A stretch of DNA of 64,000 bases, from the NCBI GenBank assembly GCA_013396525.1, contig VWYX01001136.1:62001-126000 (forward strand), given 5' to 3'. Below, piece after piece: positions 34,141 to 45,000 of the stretch. The position numbers and the translations under genes were made by a program. Source of the DNA: Chaetorhynchus papuensis. Taxonomy: Eukaryota; Chordata; Aves; Passeriformes; Rhipiduridae. A model generated the notes under the pieces. The model was not told the DNA's origin and did no database searches. It was given only the letters and a program-made list of their open reading frames with translations. Positions within the stretch are counted from its first letter, which is position 1, and the number at the start of each line of letters is the position of its first letter.

Positions 34141-34487
34141 AATGGTAATGTGCTGGCTCTTCATATCTGTGCTAGCTAAACACATCTGACTAGGGTTGAT
34201 CCAACTACTCTCTCCCATGCCCGTGTCACCTATTGTGTGTCACTCATCACCTCTTCAAAGCATCAGTGTCCCAGCACCTTGGTGTTTAGGAAGCTGTCAG
34301 TGTGGCTTCTCATTGTTGTTCTGGAGCTGATGAAGGTCACCCCAACCACAGAGCTCCAAACCTGCAGTTAAGTTATTTCAGAAGTGATCCCCCAGTGCCA
34401 CCAAATCAGAAGCTACAGGAGAAAAGCCATCTTTTTTCCCTTGTGCTGCCAAAATACAAGACCTTGTCTGATGTGCAGGGCCAGCAG

Positions 34488-34547
34488 TTGGACTTGATGG
34501 TCTTTGTGGGTCCGTTCCAACTCAGGATAATCTATGGTTCTATGAAT
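34488..34547 (+). mobile_element. CR1 or SINE 3'-tail fragment
   Basis: AGTTGGACTTGATGGTCTTT, GGGTCCGTTCCAACTCAGGA and the end TCTATGGTTCTATGA match the last 60 bp shared by CR1 and the CR1-tailed SINE at 25395-25536. The head is absent, so the source family cannot be decided. Confidence 0.75.
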
Positions 34548-37169
34548 CTCATTGCTTTGGGTTTTTCAGCACAAGGGAGTTTGCAAGTTGAGATCTGACC
34601 TTGCAGTCTACCAGCATTCCAGAGACTTTGTAAGTGTTCACTAAAACTAGGTTGTCCTGTCTGGATTCTCTTTGAGACACCAACCAGAGCCAGCCAGGGC
34701 TCTCCTGTGTTTCATGGTCCAACCGAAGCCCTGAGGTGGGTGTGCAGGCTGGTTTGCAGAAGCTTCAGTAGTTCTGGGGAGGACAGACCATGGGCATGTG
34801 TCCTGCCATCTGTCAGGAGTGGGCTGTGGCCTCACCAACACCAGACCTCATCAGCACAGGCAGCTCTGAGCTGTCCATCTTGGGCACACACTGTGACCAC
34901 ACAGAAATGTGCAACACCAGCACCTTGCTGCAAGTGATGCTGACAGTTGTCTCCATGATCCCAGTGCTATCCAATAACCTTCACCTGGCCCTTGACTCTT
35001 GCAGGATGCAGTACAGGGGCTTTGAGTAGCTGATGTGAGTCCCAGGGCTCCCAAGACAGGCTTTCCCTCAACCACTGTGACATTCTCCACTTGCCACAGT
35101 CTCCATAACTTGCATGAAGACTTTGAGGAGTTCTTTTGCCTAGAAGACACAGTGAGGCAGGGCATAGGAAGACAGATGGGAAAAGACAGTGATTCTCACA
35201 CTGGTGGCCATCATAGCAGGGCTTGCAGTTGCAGGGCCATGACAATAAGACAAAAGTCCCAATTATGCCAATTGAATTAGCCACTTGGAAATACAAATTA
35301 AGAGTCATTCTGTGGACAGTCATTCCCAGGTCCTCAGGGACCTTTCCTGTAAACTGTATTCCTTTAATGTCTCCTTCAGCTGCAACATCGCCTGTGCCAG
35401 AGATTTCCTGGCCCTTTTTGGCTCTGGGACTGGGCTTCAACCAGTGCATTTCTGGGCTGCCTGTGCCAAAGGCTCTGGGCCATGGGGAAGACTGCCCACA
35501 GCCATTTCTACAAAACGTTTTTTATAGAAAAAACAGCGAGCCCATCAGGCTTTGCTGTTTGTGGCACAGCCCAGCCCAGCCCAGCCCAGCCTCCTGAGCA
35601 CCTGCATCTCAAAGCCAAAGCCAAGAGGGTGGTGGATCCTTGGTTCTGCAAACGTATCTCAGGAGCCCTGCTTGGATCCTCTGGGCAGGATGACATTCTG
35701 GCTCCTGATCATCATCTACCTTAAATTTGGAAAAGCTGGTATGAATATCCATGACCCATCCAGTTTCTGTGGCTGTCTGGAGCTCAGACATGAGGAGAAA
35801 GGGATGTCTTCAGCTCCAGGTGGGTGCCTGGGCCCTGAGTACATCCCCCTCCTCCTGGGGCTTAGGCTGCCTGGGCCCAGGGCCAGCTTTGACAGTGCAG
35901 CTGCCTGGCCTTGAATCAAAGAGCTGTTTGAGAACAAGCTGTGAGCAGCCTTGGCAAGGACTCACTCCCCTTATCTCAGGCACTGTTTTTAAGTAGGACT
36001 TTTGCCCTTGGTATCTGCCTGAGCCACACTGCAGCTATCCCTGTACCTGGCCATACAACTCCCTAGTCTAGACCCAGACATGACCTGGGACCTGCCTCAG
36101 CTCTTCTTGCCTCGGTACCATAGCAGCGGATCCTTGTCCAGGAAGCCCCTGTTTCATGCCCAACTTGCTGTCACCCCCAACAGCAGCTCACCAGCTCTTG
36201 CGTGGAGCCGCCTGACAACAGGGAACAACACAAGATGAGGAACTATTGCATACTTGCTCTGGGATTTCCTCCGAGAACAGCAGAGGAGGAAAGTGATGCT
36301 CTGAACCAGAAGGAGCAGAACCTAATTCTCCCAGTCAAAGCATGGACAAAGATGCTGAGACAGCAGCTTGACTCAGACAGAACACAGAGGACCTATGAAT
36401 AACCAGAGGTTTTACAGTTCCTCCTTCACTAACAACGTCCCCCAGATTCTGAAAATGCTAGCAGACTATCCAGCTGCTCACTCAATGCTTCTGTTCCTCA
36501 TCTGCAGATAATGAGGCATTTGTAAATCCTGACCCTGGGCTGTTCACTGGTTCTCCCAAAGCCAGCCTCAGGCCAGTTCCCTCACCAGCTCTTTGTGTTG
36601 GCCCCAGAAGTGACTTCTCCCAGCAGAAAGGGCAGCTCTCTGGGAGTGGTCCTGGCACAGAGATCCTGGGGAGGGCCCTCCCTTCCCTGAACCCTTTACC
36701 AGTCTGCACAGCTCCTGAGAGGCCACTGGAGCTTCTTGTTTTTGCAAAGTGTCATTGACCATGCTGCCTATGGGTAGAGGGATAAGGTGCTCTGCTGCAG
36801 AGAAGTATTTCAGACTGCCAGGTCTGCTGAGACACTGCTGAAAGACTGGGAAATGACATCAGAGAGCCAATTTGATGAGGTGCATAGCCCTGCTGCAGCC
36901 AGAGAGTGTTTCCTTGTGTGCTCCATCCAAACCTACAGCTGGAGTTTTCTTGCAAAAAAAGCAGCTGTTTTCACGCCAGACTGGAGTCTGCCACAAGGCA
37001 AGCTGCCTCCAGGGTGGGTGACAGGAGAAGGGACAAAGCAGCAACAGGACAACCAGGCAACACCCATAACCTACTGCTTTGAAGGAGGACCACCCTGTAC
37101 TCTGGGACTACTTGGGTGTCGAATTCACACTGACATGTTTCACTGAGCACTAACTTTCTGATGTGAATA
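34548..37169. other. GC-richer intergenic stretch, no supported gene
   Basis: Overlapping frames of 60-160 codons occur on both strands. The longest, 34967-35449 on the minus strand (160 codons), contains one hydrophobic stretch (NSIGIIGTFVLLSWPC) but no family signature. A short (CCCAG)n tandem lies at 35567-35593. Confidence 0.5.
35567..35593. repeat. (CCCAG)n pentanucleotide microsatellite
   Basis: About five tandem units run from ACAGCCCAGCCCAG to CAGCCTCC. It is too short to be called a satellite. Confidence 0.85.
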
Positions 37170-37510
37170 TAAGGACTATGGTGGGTCAGACCAAAAGTGC
37201 ATCTGAATAAGCATTCAGTAAGACTTTTGCATCTCCAACAGCCACCAGTAAACTGATGTATTCAGAAAAACATAAGAACAAGAAAAAAAGTGATGTTCCC
37301 CCCAGCACTTTCCCAGTGTTTTGGCTATTTTCAGATTAGGGGTTTCCTGACCTGGGGGTTGTGGAACTTTCTACACAGCAACTTATCAAGGGCTTCTCTT
37401 CAGTGGATCTATCTCACCTCTCCTGGAGTGCATGTTACCTCGTAGCTCATATGGCATTTGTTGGCAGCCTTTGACAAAGCTGGAGTGCCTACCAGGATTC
37501 AGCTCACAGT
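37170..37510 (-). mobile_element. Old CR1/L3-like LINE fragment
   Basis: The plus strand reads GGTGGGTCAGACCAAAAGTG, then TCCAACAGCCACCAGTAAAC, AAACATAAGAACAAGAAAAA, GTTTCCTGACCTGGGGGTTG. This order (GGGTCAGACCAA, CCAACAGTGGCCAGTA, TATAAGAACA, GACTTCCTGAGCCAGAGGTTG) is that of an ancient CR1-related repeat common to turtles, crocodiles and birds, in reverse orientation. It is strongly diverged, so both boundaries and family are approximate. Confidence 0.45.
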
Positions 37511-40500
37511 TACTACTAAGCCTTAGTTACAATGAGGTAAGAACATAACTCTTTTCCTTTGAAGACAAATTCTTTACCTCAGTGATGGAGAGAACTGCAA
37601 ACACGCATTAATGGTCTCACCAAAACAATACATGTTCCTTGAGGGAAAATGAGGCATTGCTTTAATTTACTTTATGTGTTACTCATCCCTTTTTGTAAGA
37701 GAGCAACACCCGACGAGACGCTGCTCAGCCAGCCGCTGGAGAGCTGTACACATGGTGGGACAGCCACAGAGGGTCTGGGCAGGGACCCCAGCCATGCAAG
37801 GGTCTGAGCCTGCGCCACTCACGCTGTCTCTAGAGGTACTAGAAGGCAAGGCATGAAGGTGAACATCTGCTGAGAGCTGGAGAGCACACAAACAGCAGAT
37901 TTTGTAGGGCAAAAAGGCTTTCTGTCACTCTGCCATGCCAGCGGTAACACATGGTTACAGCTGTCGTGCATCCCAAGCCAGAGGTGCTCGGGCATCCCAT
38001 TTTGAGGTGGGCAAGCAAGGCAGGAGACCCATGGGTGCTTTAGGTAATGGCTTAAACTTAAGCAGTAATCCTTGTACCTTCCTGTGATTACAAGCTGCAT
38101 GATTTTACAGACTCTTCTTGACATGTGGTTTGTAGCCAAGTGAGCAGCAGTGTTTCAGGATGATCCCACCTTGCCAGCCACCCCACTACTCTGCTGGGGA
38201 GGCATCCACACCTCCTCCACCCAAAAGGTCTTGGGCTCAGCTGCTCATGGCTGTGAACAGAGACCAAGGAGCTGACACATGTTTTATTTGTCTCTCCTGC
38301 CTCGCCTTCTAACATCCATTAGCAGGGTGGGACTGAATCTTAAAGCAGTGCTCCTAAACCTCCCCAGTCCTTCTTGGAGGGATTGCCAGCAAGAATGTGA
38401 CTCAGGTTCATTACATTTCTTTTACATGCTGGTTTTCTTGCAGCTCTATTGTCTGGTGGATACAGACAAAATCACTGACTGCAAAAGAACAAGTGACTAC
38501 CTACCACAGGGTGAGTGGCCTCTGACTGATACTGCAGGTGGACTCCTGAACTGACCATGTGCACTTGCCAAAATATAACAATATTAATTGGGCTCATCCA
38601 GTTTTGCTGAAGCCAACAGGTCATCCCAGAAACAAGCACTGGTCAACTCTGTTCAGTAATGAACTGAAAAGTTCTTATTGCCCCATATCTTTGAATTATG
38701 AAAGATCTTTCATCCTCACAGCTCTCTAAGTGACAGAGTTTATGCTGTCAGAGCACTGAAGGTACCCACAGACCTTGGTGGCCCTAACCACCCGCTTTTG
38801 CTTCCCTTCACCCTTTCCCATCACCCAGCCTGGACACCAGCCCCCACATTTGGGCCAGGGCTGCAGTGGAGCTTGAGACTGGCACCACTGCAGCATCACT
38901 GGGGCAAAGGGCTGAAATGGAGCATGGGGAGGCTGCTCAGGGTCAGTGAATCCTTTAAATGTGCTCATGGCCCTGACACATATCTTGCAGGTCTTGGCAA
39001 CAAGAACACATTGATATGAAACTCATACGGCAATGAAGAACGGCCACTCAGATCCACATGATTTGTTCTGTTTTCAAAGCAGCAGAGTACTCAGTCCTTA
39101 TATTTTAGTAATGTCTGTTAATTACAGTGCCAGAAAGTAGTATTTGCTTAACTGCACCAAAATGTTTTCTCTGAGTACATGCAACTTCAATTATCAAGTC
39201 ATGAGCTTCACCATGAAGCTTTATTCAGGCAGTAGAGACAAGCAAACTTCCACGTAGCTCTGTCTAAGAGGTGTTCACATCCTGAGTGTCTATTAGGACT
39301 AATGAAATGCAGTATAGAAACTCTGAAAGGCTTCTATCAAGGAAGAAATGGGAAAGAAAAAAAACACTGAATCTATAAATCTATAAATTTAAGGATCGGT
39401 AAATTGAGTTATCCCCACCTGGAGACACTTGATTTTTCAGTTGCAAGTTTTCCTTTTACCTCTCAGATTACACTGAGTGGTGCTGAACAATCATCTTTTG
39501 TTCAAGGTAATGGTGAGCAACTCCTCCAGAGGAGAACTGCAACAGCCCTGCCTAGCAGGGATCACATCAGCATTGCTCTGCTGTCCTAGCAGGCCCGAGT
39601 CAGCCACAGCTGGCAGCTACAGCCACCTTCCTCGGGGGGGTAAAACAAAGTTGTCAGCTGCTGAATCTGCTTTAGGAGCTCTCCTGAAGACAGCTGGAGA
39701 GCTGGAGCACATTTCCTTCTAATGTGCAAGTGACAGAGCCTAGAAGCCACCTCTGACAAACACCAGCCACATCGGTTGTGCCTTTTTGGCTTTGCCTGCC
39801 TCTGGCTCCTTCTGCTCTTCCACTCCTAGCAACAATGGTGCAGCACACTCAGATAAAGCTGTTGGGAAAAGGCACGGAGGAAAGTGTGTTGGGAGCCGAA
39901 AGTACTTGGAAACGAGAGAGATGGAAATGCTATATTGATCCGTCAGATAAGAACATTTGGCACGCAGCTCAATGACGGTGAGGAAGAGCATTAGTCTTCC
40001 AGATTTTTACTCATCTCCATCAGGCTGCAAGCCTTGTTTTGCCAGAGCCGTGAAGTACAAGTTACAGTCACTTGAATGATCCAAAGAGGGGTTGGGAGAA
40101 GGCAAATAAGAAGCTGAGCTGTCAATTAGAGGGAGAGACTCTGAAAGAGGTTTGTGAACAACTTATATATAGCTCTAAGGATCTGTTACAGAACCTGATG
40201 TGGTATAAGATGAGCTAAATTTGAACGTTACATGTTTTCATTATTTTGGGGTTTTGGTTTTCTTGGTTAATACTCTGCTTTGTGCAAGGTGTTAGATCAC
40301 TGCTTACCACTGTCTACAACTACATCACCCACATACATCCTCTTTTCTACCACGAAAATTCCAGGTTTGACTTCAAGGCAGTGTATTTGACCCTAAGTGA
40401 CGTGCTCAGGCCACCATCGATCTGGAGGTTCTGGGTCTGTCTGCAGTCTGTCCAAGCACCCCCAGAGCTGCATGTGGGGAGTGGTGGTGCAATAATCTTG

Positions 40501-40879
40501 ACAGTTTGGGGACAACTTGTTGGGCAGAGCCCCTTTGTGCTCTGCATTACAGTAGGTACAACATCCCAGCTGCCACGTGCACTTGTGGTACGAAGGGCGT
40601 GTCGGCAAAGCGCTGGATTTGCTTTTTCCAGGTAGGGCTTGCTTGCATGGTGGACTCACCAAAGGGGATTCGAGGCTTCCTGAAACACCTGGATTTGTTG
40701 GGTGCTTGTTGTGCAGCATTTCCCAGGCAGCGTACAGCAATGTTAGTGCAGTCATGAGGAGCAGAGGGAGGTGCAGAGCAGACCCAGGACACAGCCTTGG
40801 CTGGCAGAGCTGCCTGAGGCCACTTTGTGCATGAGCCGTGCCAGTGGGGTCACCCCAGAGTGCATTTGTGGGGACAAAC
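37511..40879. other. Intergenic, no supported gene
   Basis: No conserved exon or nameable repeat is seen. A segment at 38444-38510 is flanked by a good acceptor (TTTTCTTGCAG) and donor (G|GTGAGT) with an open frame between them (LYCLVDTDKITDCKRT...). It is isolated and matches nothing I know. Confidence 0.45.
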
Positions 40880-41495
40880 CCACAGCTAACAAGATCAATG
40901 TAATCCTGGGATGCATTAGGAAGAGCATTGCCAGCAGGTCAAGGGAGGTGATCCTGCCCCTCTGCTCAGCCCTGCTGAGGCCACATCTGGAGTGCTGTGT
41001 CCAGTTCTGACTCCTCAGCACAAGAGAGACAGGGAGCTCCTGGAGCAGCTCCAGCGTAGGGAGACAATGATGATTTAGGGACTGGAGCATCTCTCCCGTG
41101 AGGAAAGGCTGAGGGAGCTGGGCCTGTTCAGCCTTGAGAAGACACGACTGAGAGATCTCATCAATGTCTATGAGTAAGTGAAGGGAGGATGCCAAGAGGA
41201 TGTTTCCAAGCTCTGCTCAGTGGTGCCGAGCAATGGGACAAGAGGCAACAGGCAGAAACTGATGCACAGAAGTTCCACCTGAGCATAAGGAAGAACTTCT
41301 TTTCTGTGGAAGTGACCACACACTGGAACAGTTTGCCCGGAGAGGAGACTGTGGAATCTCCTGTCTTGGAGATATCAAGAACCGCTTGGACACAATCCTA
41401 TGCCATGTGCTATAGGCTCGCCCTGCTTGAGCAGGGAGATTGGACCAGATGTCCCACTGTAGTCCCTTCCAACCCGACCCACTGTGCGATGCTGT
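40880..41495 (+). mobile_element. CR1 LINE 3' fragment next to the KPNA3 promoter
   Basis: Forward CR1 text is continuous: AAGATCAATGTAATCCTGGG, CATTAGGAAGAGCATTGCCA, AGGTCAAGGGAGGTGATCCT, GGAAAGGCTGAGGGAGCTGG, GCCTTGAGAAGACACGACTG, AGAAGTTCCACCTGAGCATA, CACACTGGAACAGTTTGCCC, and finally AGTCCCTTCCAACCCGACCC. The 3'-terminal repeat is reduced to CACTGTGCGATGCTG. The CpG-rich KPNA3 upstream region begins within about 25 bp of its end. Confidence 0.95.
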
Positions 41496-41622
41496 ACACA
41501 CAGTACCTTCAGGCCCTCCCCGCCGCCCTCGGGGATCTCCCGGAGCCCCCGAGCACCCGGCGTCGAGCTGGAACCCCGCGCCGGGGCCACCGCTCCACGT
41601 GCAGAGCTGCCGCCCGCCGGGC

Positions 41623-41645
41623 CTACACGCCCCAGAATGCCACGC
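41623..41645 (+). promoter_or_regulatory. Putative ZNF143 (Staf) binding site
   Basis: CTACACGCCCCAGAATGCCA matches the known ZNF143 core ACTACAnnnCCCAGAATGC with few changes. It lies about 350 bp upstream of the KPNA3 ATG, inside the CpG island, where such sites are commonly found. Occupancy is not shown by sequence. Confidence 0.5.
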
Positions 41646-41686
41646 GGGGAGGGGGCGGGACCAGGGCGGGGAGGGGGCGGGACCAG
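41644..41686. repeat. 22-bp tandem duplication with GC boxes
   Basis: GCGGGGAGGGGGCGGGACCA G occurs at 41644-41664 and again at 41666-41686, separated by one G. Each unit contains GGGGGCGGGAC, a Sp1/KLF-type GC box, so the duplication doubles a likely promoter element. Confidence 0.85.
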
Positions 41687-41704
41687 AGCCGGCAGACCGC
41701 GCCG

Positions 41705-41879
41705 NNNNNNNNNNNNNNNNNNNNNNNNNNNNNNNNNNNNNNNNNNNNNNNNNNNNNNNNNNNNNNNNNNNNNNNNNNNNNNNNNNNNNNNNNNNNNNNN
41801 NNNNNNNNNNNNNNNNNNNNNNNNNNNNNNNNNNNNNNNNNNNNNNNNNNNNNNNNNNNNNNNNNNNNNNNNNNNNNNN
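41705..41879. other. Assembly gap (N run) in the KPNA3 promoter
   Basis: There are 175 undetermined bases within extremely GC-rich flanks (GACCGCGCCG on the left, CGTTTTCCCCCCCTCGCGCT on the right). The gap likely hides part of the promoter or the 5' UTR. Frames that appear to read across it have no meaning. Confidence 0.99.
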
Positions 41880-41992
41880 CGTTTTCCCCCCCTCGCGCTC
41901 GTCACGGAGCGCGTCCCGCTTCCCTCCGCCCCTCGCGCGAGCCGCTGCCGGGAGCCGCTGGAGCCGCCTCGCAGGAGCCGCCGGGAGCCGCC

Positions 41993-42070
41993 ATGGCCGA
42001 GAACGCCGCCGCCACCGGCCTGGAGAGCCACCGCATCAAGAGCTTCAAGAACAAGGGCCGCGACGCGGAG
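41993..42070 (+). CDS. KPNA3: KPNA3 coding exon 1 (importin alpha-4 N-terminus)
   Basis: KPNA3 encodes importin alpha-4 (QIP2). It is an armadillo-repeat adaptor that binds classical nuclear localisation signals and links cargo to importin beta for passage through the nuclear pore. This exon has ATG in a strong context (GCCGCCATGG) and encodes 26 residues: MAENAAATGLESHRIKSFKN then KGRDAE. The segment HRIKSFKNKGRD begins the basic importin-beta-binding (IBB) domain and fits KPNA3 better than the close paralogue KPNA4, which has QRLKNFKNKGRD. Relative to the human protein as I remember it, an Ala/Thr/Gly-rich insertion of about three residues follows MAEN. The donor G|GTGCGT is at 42071, phase 0. 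Confidence 0.95.
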
Positions 42071-45000
42071 GTGCGTGTGGGGCCGGCGGGGCCCCGGCCG
42101 GGCCCGGCCTCCGCCTCCGCCGGCGGCCGCCAGAGGAGGGGCCGGGCCGGGCCGCGCTCGCGGCGGGAGGAGGCGGCGGGGGGAGCGCCCGAGGGGGGTT
42201 TTTTTCTTCGCCGTCATGCGGGCGGGCGCGGCCGGCGGGGGGCGGAGGCGGCGGCGGGGGGAAGGGTTGGCGCGGCCGGGCCGCCCGCGGGCCCCTCCGC
42301 CGCCTGCCCGGCTCGCCGGGGCCCGGGCAGGGCCGGCGAGATGCGGCACCTTCTGCTCCCGCGGCGCTCCCCGCTCCCACCCCGGCGGCCTCCCTGTCCT
42401 GCCACCTTCCCCGGGCTGTGGGCTCGATGGGGCCTCGGACAATGGTGCCGGCCGCCTTTTGTGCCGCCCCCCGGGGCGGTGGCGGCCCTTCCGCCGGGGC
42501 TCGGGGCTGCCCTGCCCTCGCCCCGCGGTGCCGCTGCCGCACGCGGAGGCCTGTGCTGGTGCCGGGGACCGCTCCCACGCTCTGGTGAGCCTTGTTGCAG
42601 TGTGCTGTGCTGGCCCGTTTTATTCCCTGTCCTACCGTGTATAAACCCCTTTTTTCTTTTCAGTTTTTGTATTTTATTTTTAAATGCTGGTAGGCACATC
42701 AGTAATGGTCTGCTGGGCGTCTGCGTCTAAATCGGGAAGGAGTGTGGTGCTCGGTAAGGCTAATGGGGTAGTAGTTTACTCCCCCGAATTTGAAAGTTTC
42801 AGGGTTATTGGAAGCTTATTTCCTAATGATGTTCCAGAGGTCTTCGAATCTGCCTGTCATTATCGGAGACATCTTAAGTTCTCGCAGTTGACAGAGGAAA
42901 TCCCAAATCTTGTGTTTAAGTTTCTGTAGTAGGAAAGGAAGGGGGGAAGGGAGCTCTGAAATCAGGCTAGGATTGAAATCGGCTTAGGCTTCGCTGGAGT
43001 GAAAACCTAAATATGTGTCAGATTACTCTGACTTCACCTGAGGGTGTTTTCCATGCTTCTGTTGATTTTATCACTTTTGTAATCAGCAGACTAGAATTTT
43101 AGTCCTCTGAAAGCACATTTTGTGTTTTAACAGAATTTACACTTCTGCTGCTATTGTTTGGGTGGAGACAATTTTATGCAGGTCAGGCTTAGCAGCAGCA
43201 GTGTCTTTAAGATGACATTCACAGTGTAAAGTAATCTTTAATTTTTATTTAACTTTGCGACAGTGAATCTTTCTCACAGAAAATACTGCATGTAAAGAGT
43301 ATGATAACTTCAACGCTTCTGGCTAACGTTAGGAAATGTTAGAAAGTAACTAAAAATTGCCCATCCTTCTGTTTAGCAGTTGCTTCTCAGGGTAAGGAGG
43401 GGGCGTGGTGCATTTCTTTTTCCCCTTCTCATCCAGTGAGGCGCTTCCTGCTGCTCCTCATTCATTTTGTCCTTGTCTCATCTCTCCGTATTGGTTACCG
43501 GCTTTGTTGCTGCTTTCTCAGTCACTGGCCTGAATCCATCAGAGCTCTAAACAGGGAAAGGTTAGGTATGTTCATGCCTGGTGTGAACTGATCTGTCATC
43601 CATGCTTGCTTATATTATAGCATGCCCAAGTCTAGAGGAATTAAATATCTGCCTCCATGGGGAGGAAGGAGGGAATGGACTGCCTAAGCTTTGCTGAGAT
43701 TACTTCTGCCAGACCAGCTAAGGTAGCTTAGCTGTCATTTTCCCCTGAAGGGGAGTAGTTATTTTGGAGTAGTGTATTTGCTGTTATGGAGAAGTATATC
43801 CCTAGGGTTATCCTCCAGTGTGCTGACTGATTTCCTTTCTGTGGCTGAGCCTAAGACTGGTGCAGAGCTCCAGTAATGGTAATGTAGTTAAAGCTGTCAT
43901 ATCTGCTTTTGGAAAGGGTTAAAACCTGGGTAACATACTTCTTTTGCACTGACAAATAGATCAAATGCAGAGGTATTTTAAAGTTGTATACCCATGGAGA
44001 TATGCTAAAATGGAATTCAGGTTCATTTAAAGCACTTTTAAAGATTGGAAATGTTTCAGTGTCTTTCAAAACAACTTAATTTGTATTAAATGTCTGAGAT
44101 TTTCTACGAAACCTGCTTTTTGACTCTTTTTCTGACCAGGGTATTTAAAGGTTCGTGTTAGAAGTACCCTTCTGGAGTAAACTTTATCTAACTTAAGTCT
44201 CTAAAAGTAAAACAATGTAAGTTAAGTTTAGAGTAGAGAATGAATGAGCAGAGTAGAGCTATATAATTGCCATTAGTTACTGTACCTCTCTTGAGGAACT
44301 GGTACACAAACTGACCTGCTGGTTGCACAGATTGTCTCTGTGCAGTGAAAGTTATTGGCTCTCTGCAAAGTATTTCTTTTCTACATCAAATATACTTAAT
44401 TCACAACTGTCAGCAATTAAATACACTTGTTTTGCTCCCTGTGCTGCAGTAAAGAGTTTTACATAGAGATCCTGCCTTCAGTTTTCTGTACTCAGCTTTG
44501 GAAAGCAGAAGGCATCAGTGCTTTCATTGGCATTGATCTACATGTTCTCATTTGTCAAATTGCACCAAAGAAGAATGAAGTGTTTAGAATGATGGCGTAA
44601 TAAATCATGGTCTGATATCTAGATTATATCCTCTGGAAAATTTAAAATACTCAAAGCTGTACACTCTCAGCTTCAGTTTAAAAACAGTGGCACTTGAGTC
44701 ACCTTCTGCCTGGAAATAGTCATTGCCTTTGAACACATCTGGCTTGAACACATTTTTTAGTAATCTTCCTTTGGCTGCTATTAAGTACTTGTTAGTTGCT
44801 ATTGATCCCCTCTGGGTACAGACTCTTCTGGCAGACCAAAATACTACTCCTTTAATTTGTAGTTAACTCATATTTTATTACTGGGTTTGCTGGGCCATAT
44901 AATTGTCTTTGCTTTTTCTTAATGCAACTTTAGGGGAAACAAAAGATGAGTAAGTACTTTGGATTTTGTTATGACAGACTTCAGTACCCCATGCAACTTT

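Larger units (their letters stand above)
41500..42600 (+). promoter_or_regulatory. KPNA3: CpG island and promoter region of KPNA3
   Basis: GC content rises sharply after the CR1 end and falls again after about 42600. CpG dinucleotides are dense on both sides of the gap. The region contains the start codon at 41993. It is the expected promoter type for a broadly expressed nuclear transport factor. The transcription start is not determinable and probably lies in or near the N run. Confidence 0.9.

Noticed and set aside
33533..34218. 218-codon and 173-codon frames
   Set aside because: They are shadows of the solo LTR at 33042-34140, with homologous frames in copy 1.
41189..42730. Very long open frames (up to 513 codons) across the KPNA3 promoter
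   Set aside because: They read through 175 Ns and very GC-rich CpG-island sequence, and start inside a CR1. Only 41993-42070 is supported as coding.
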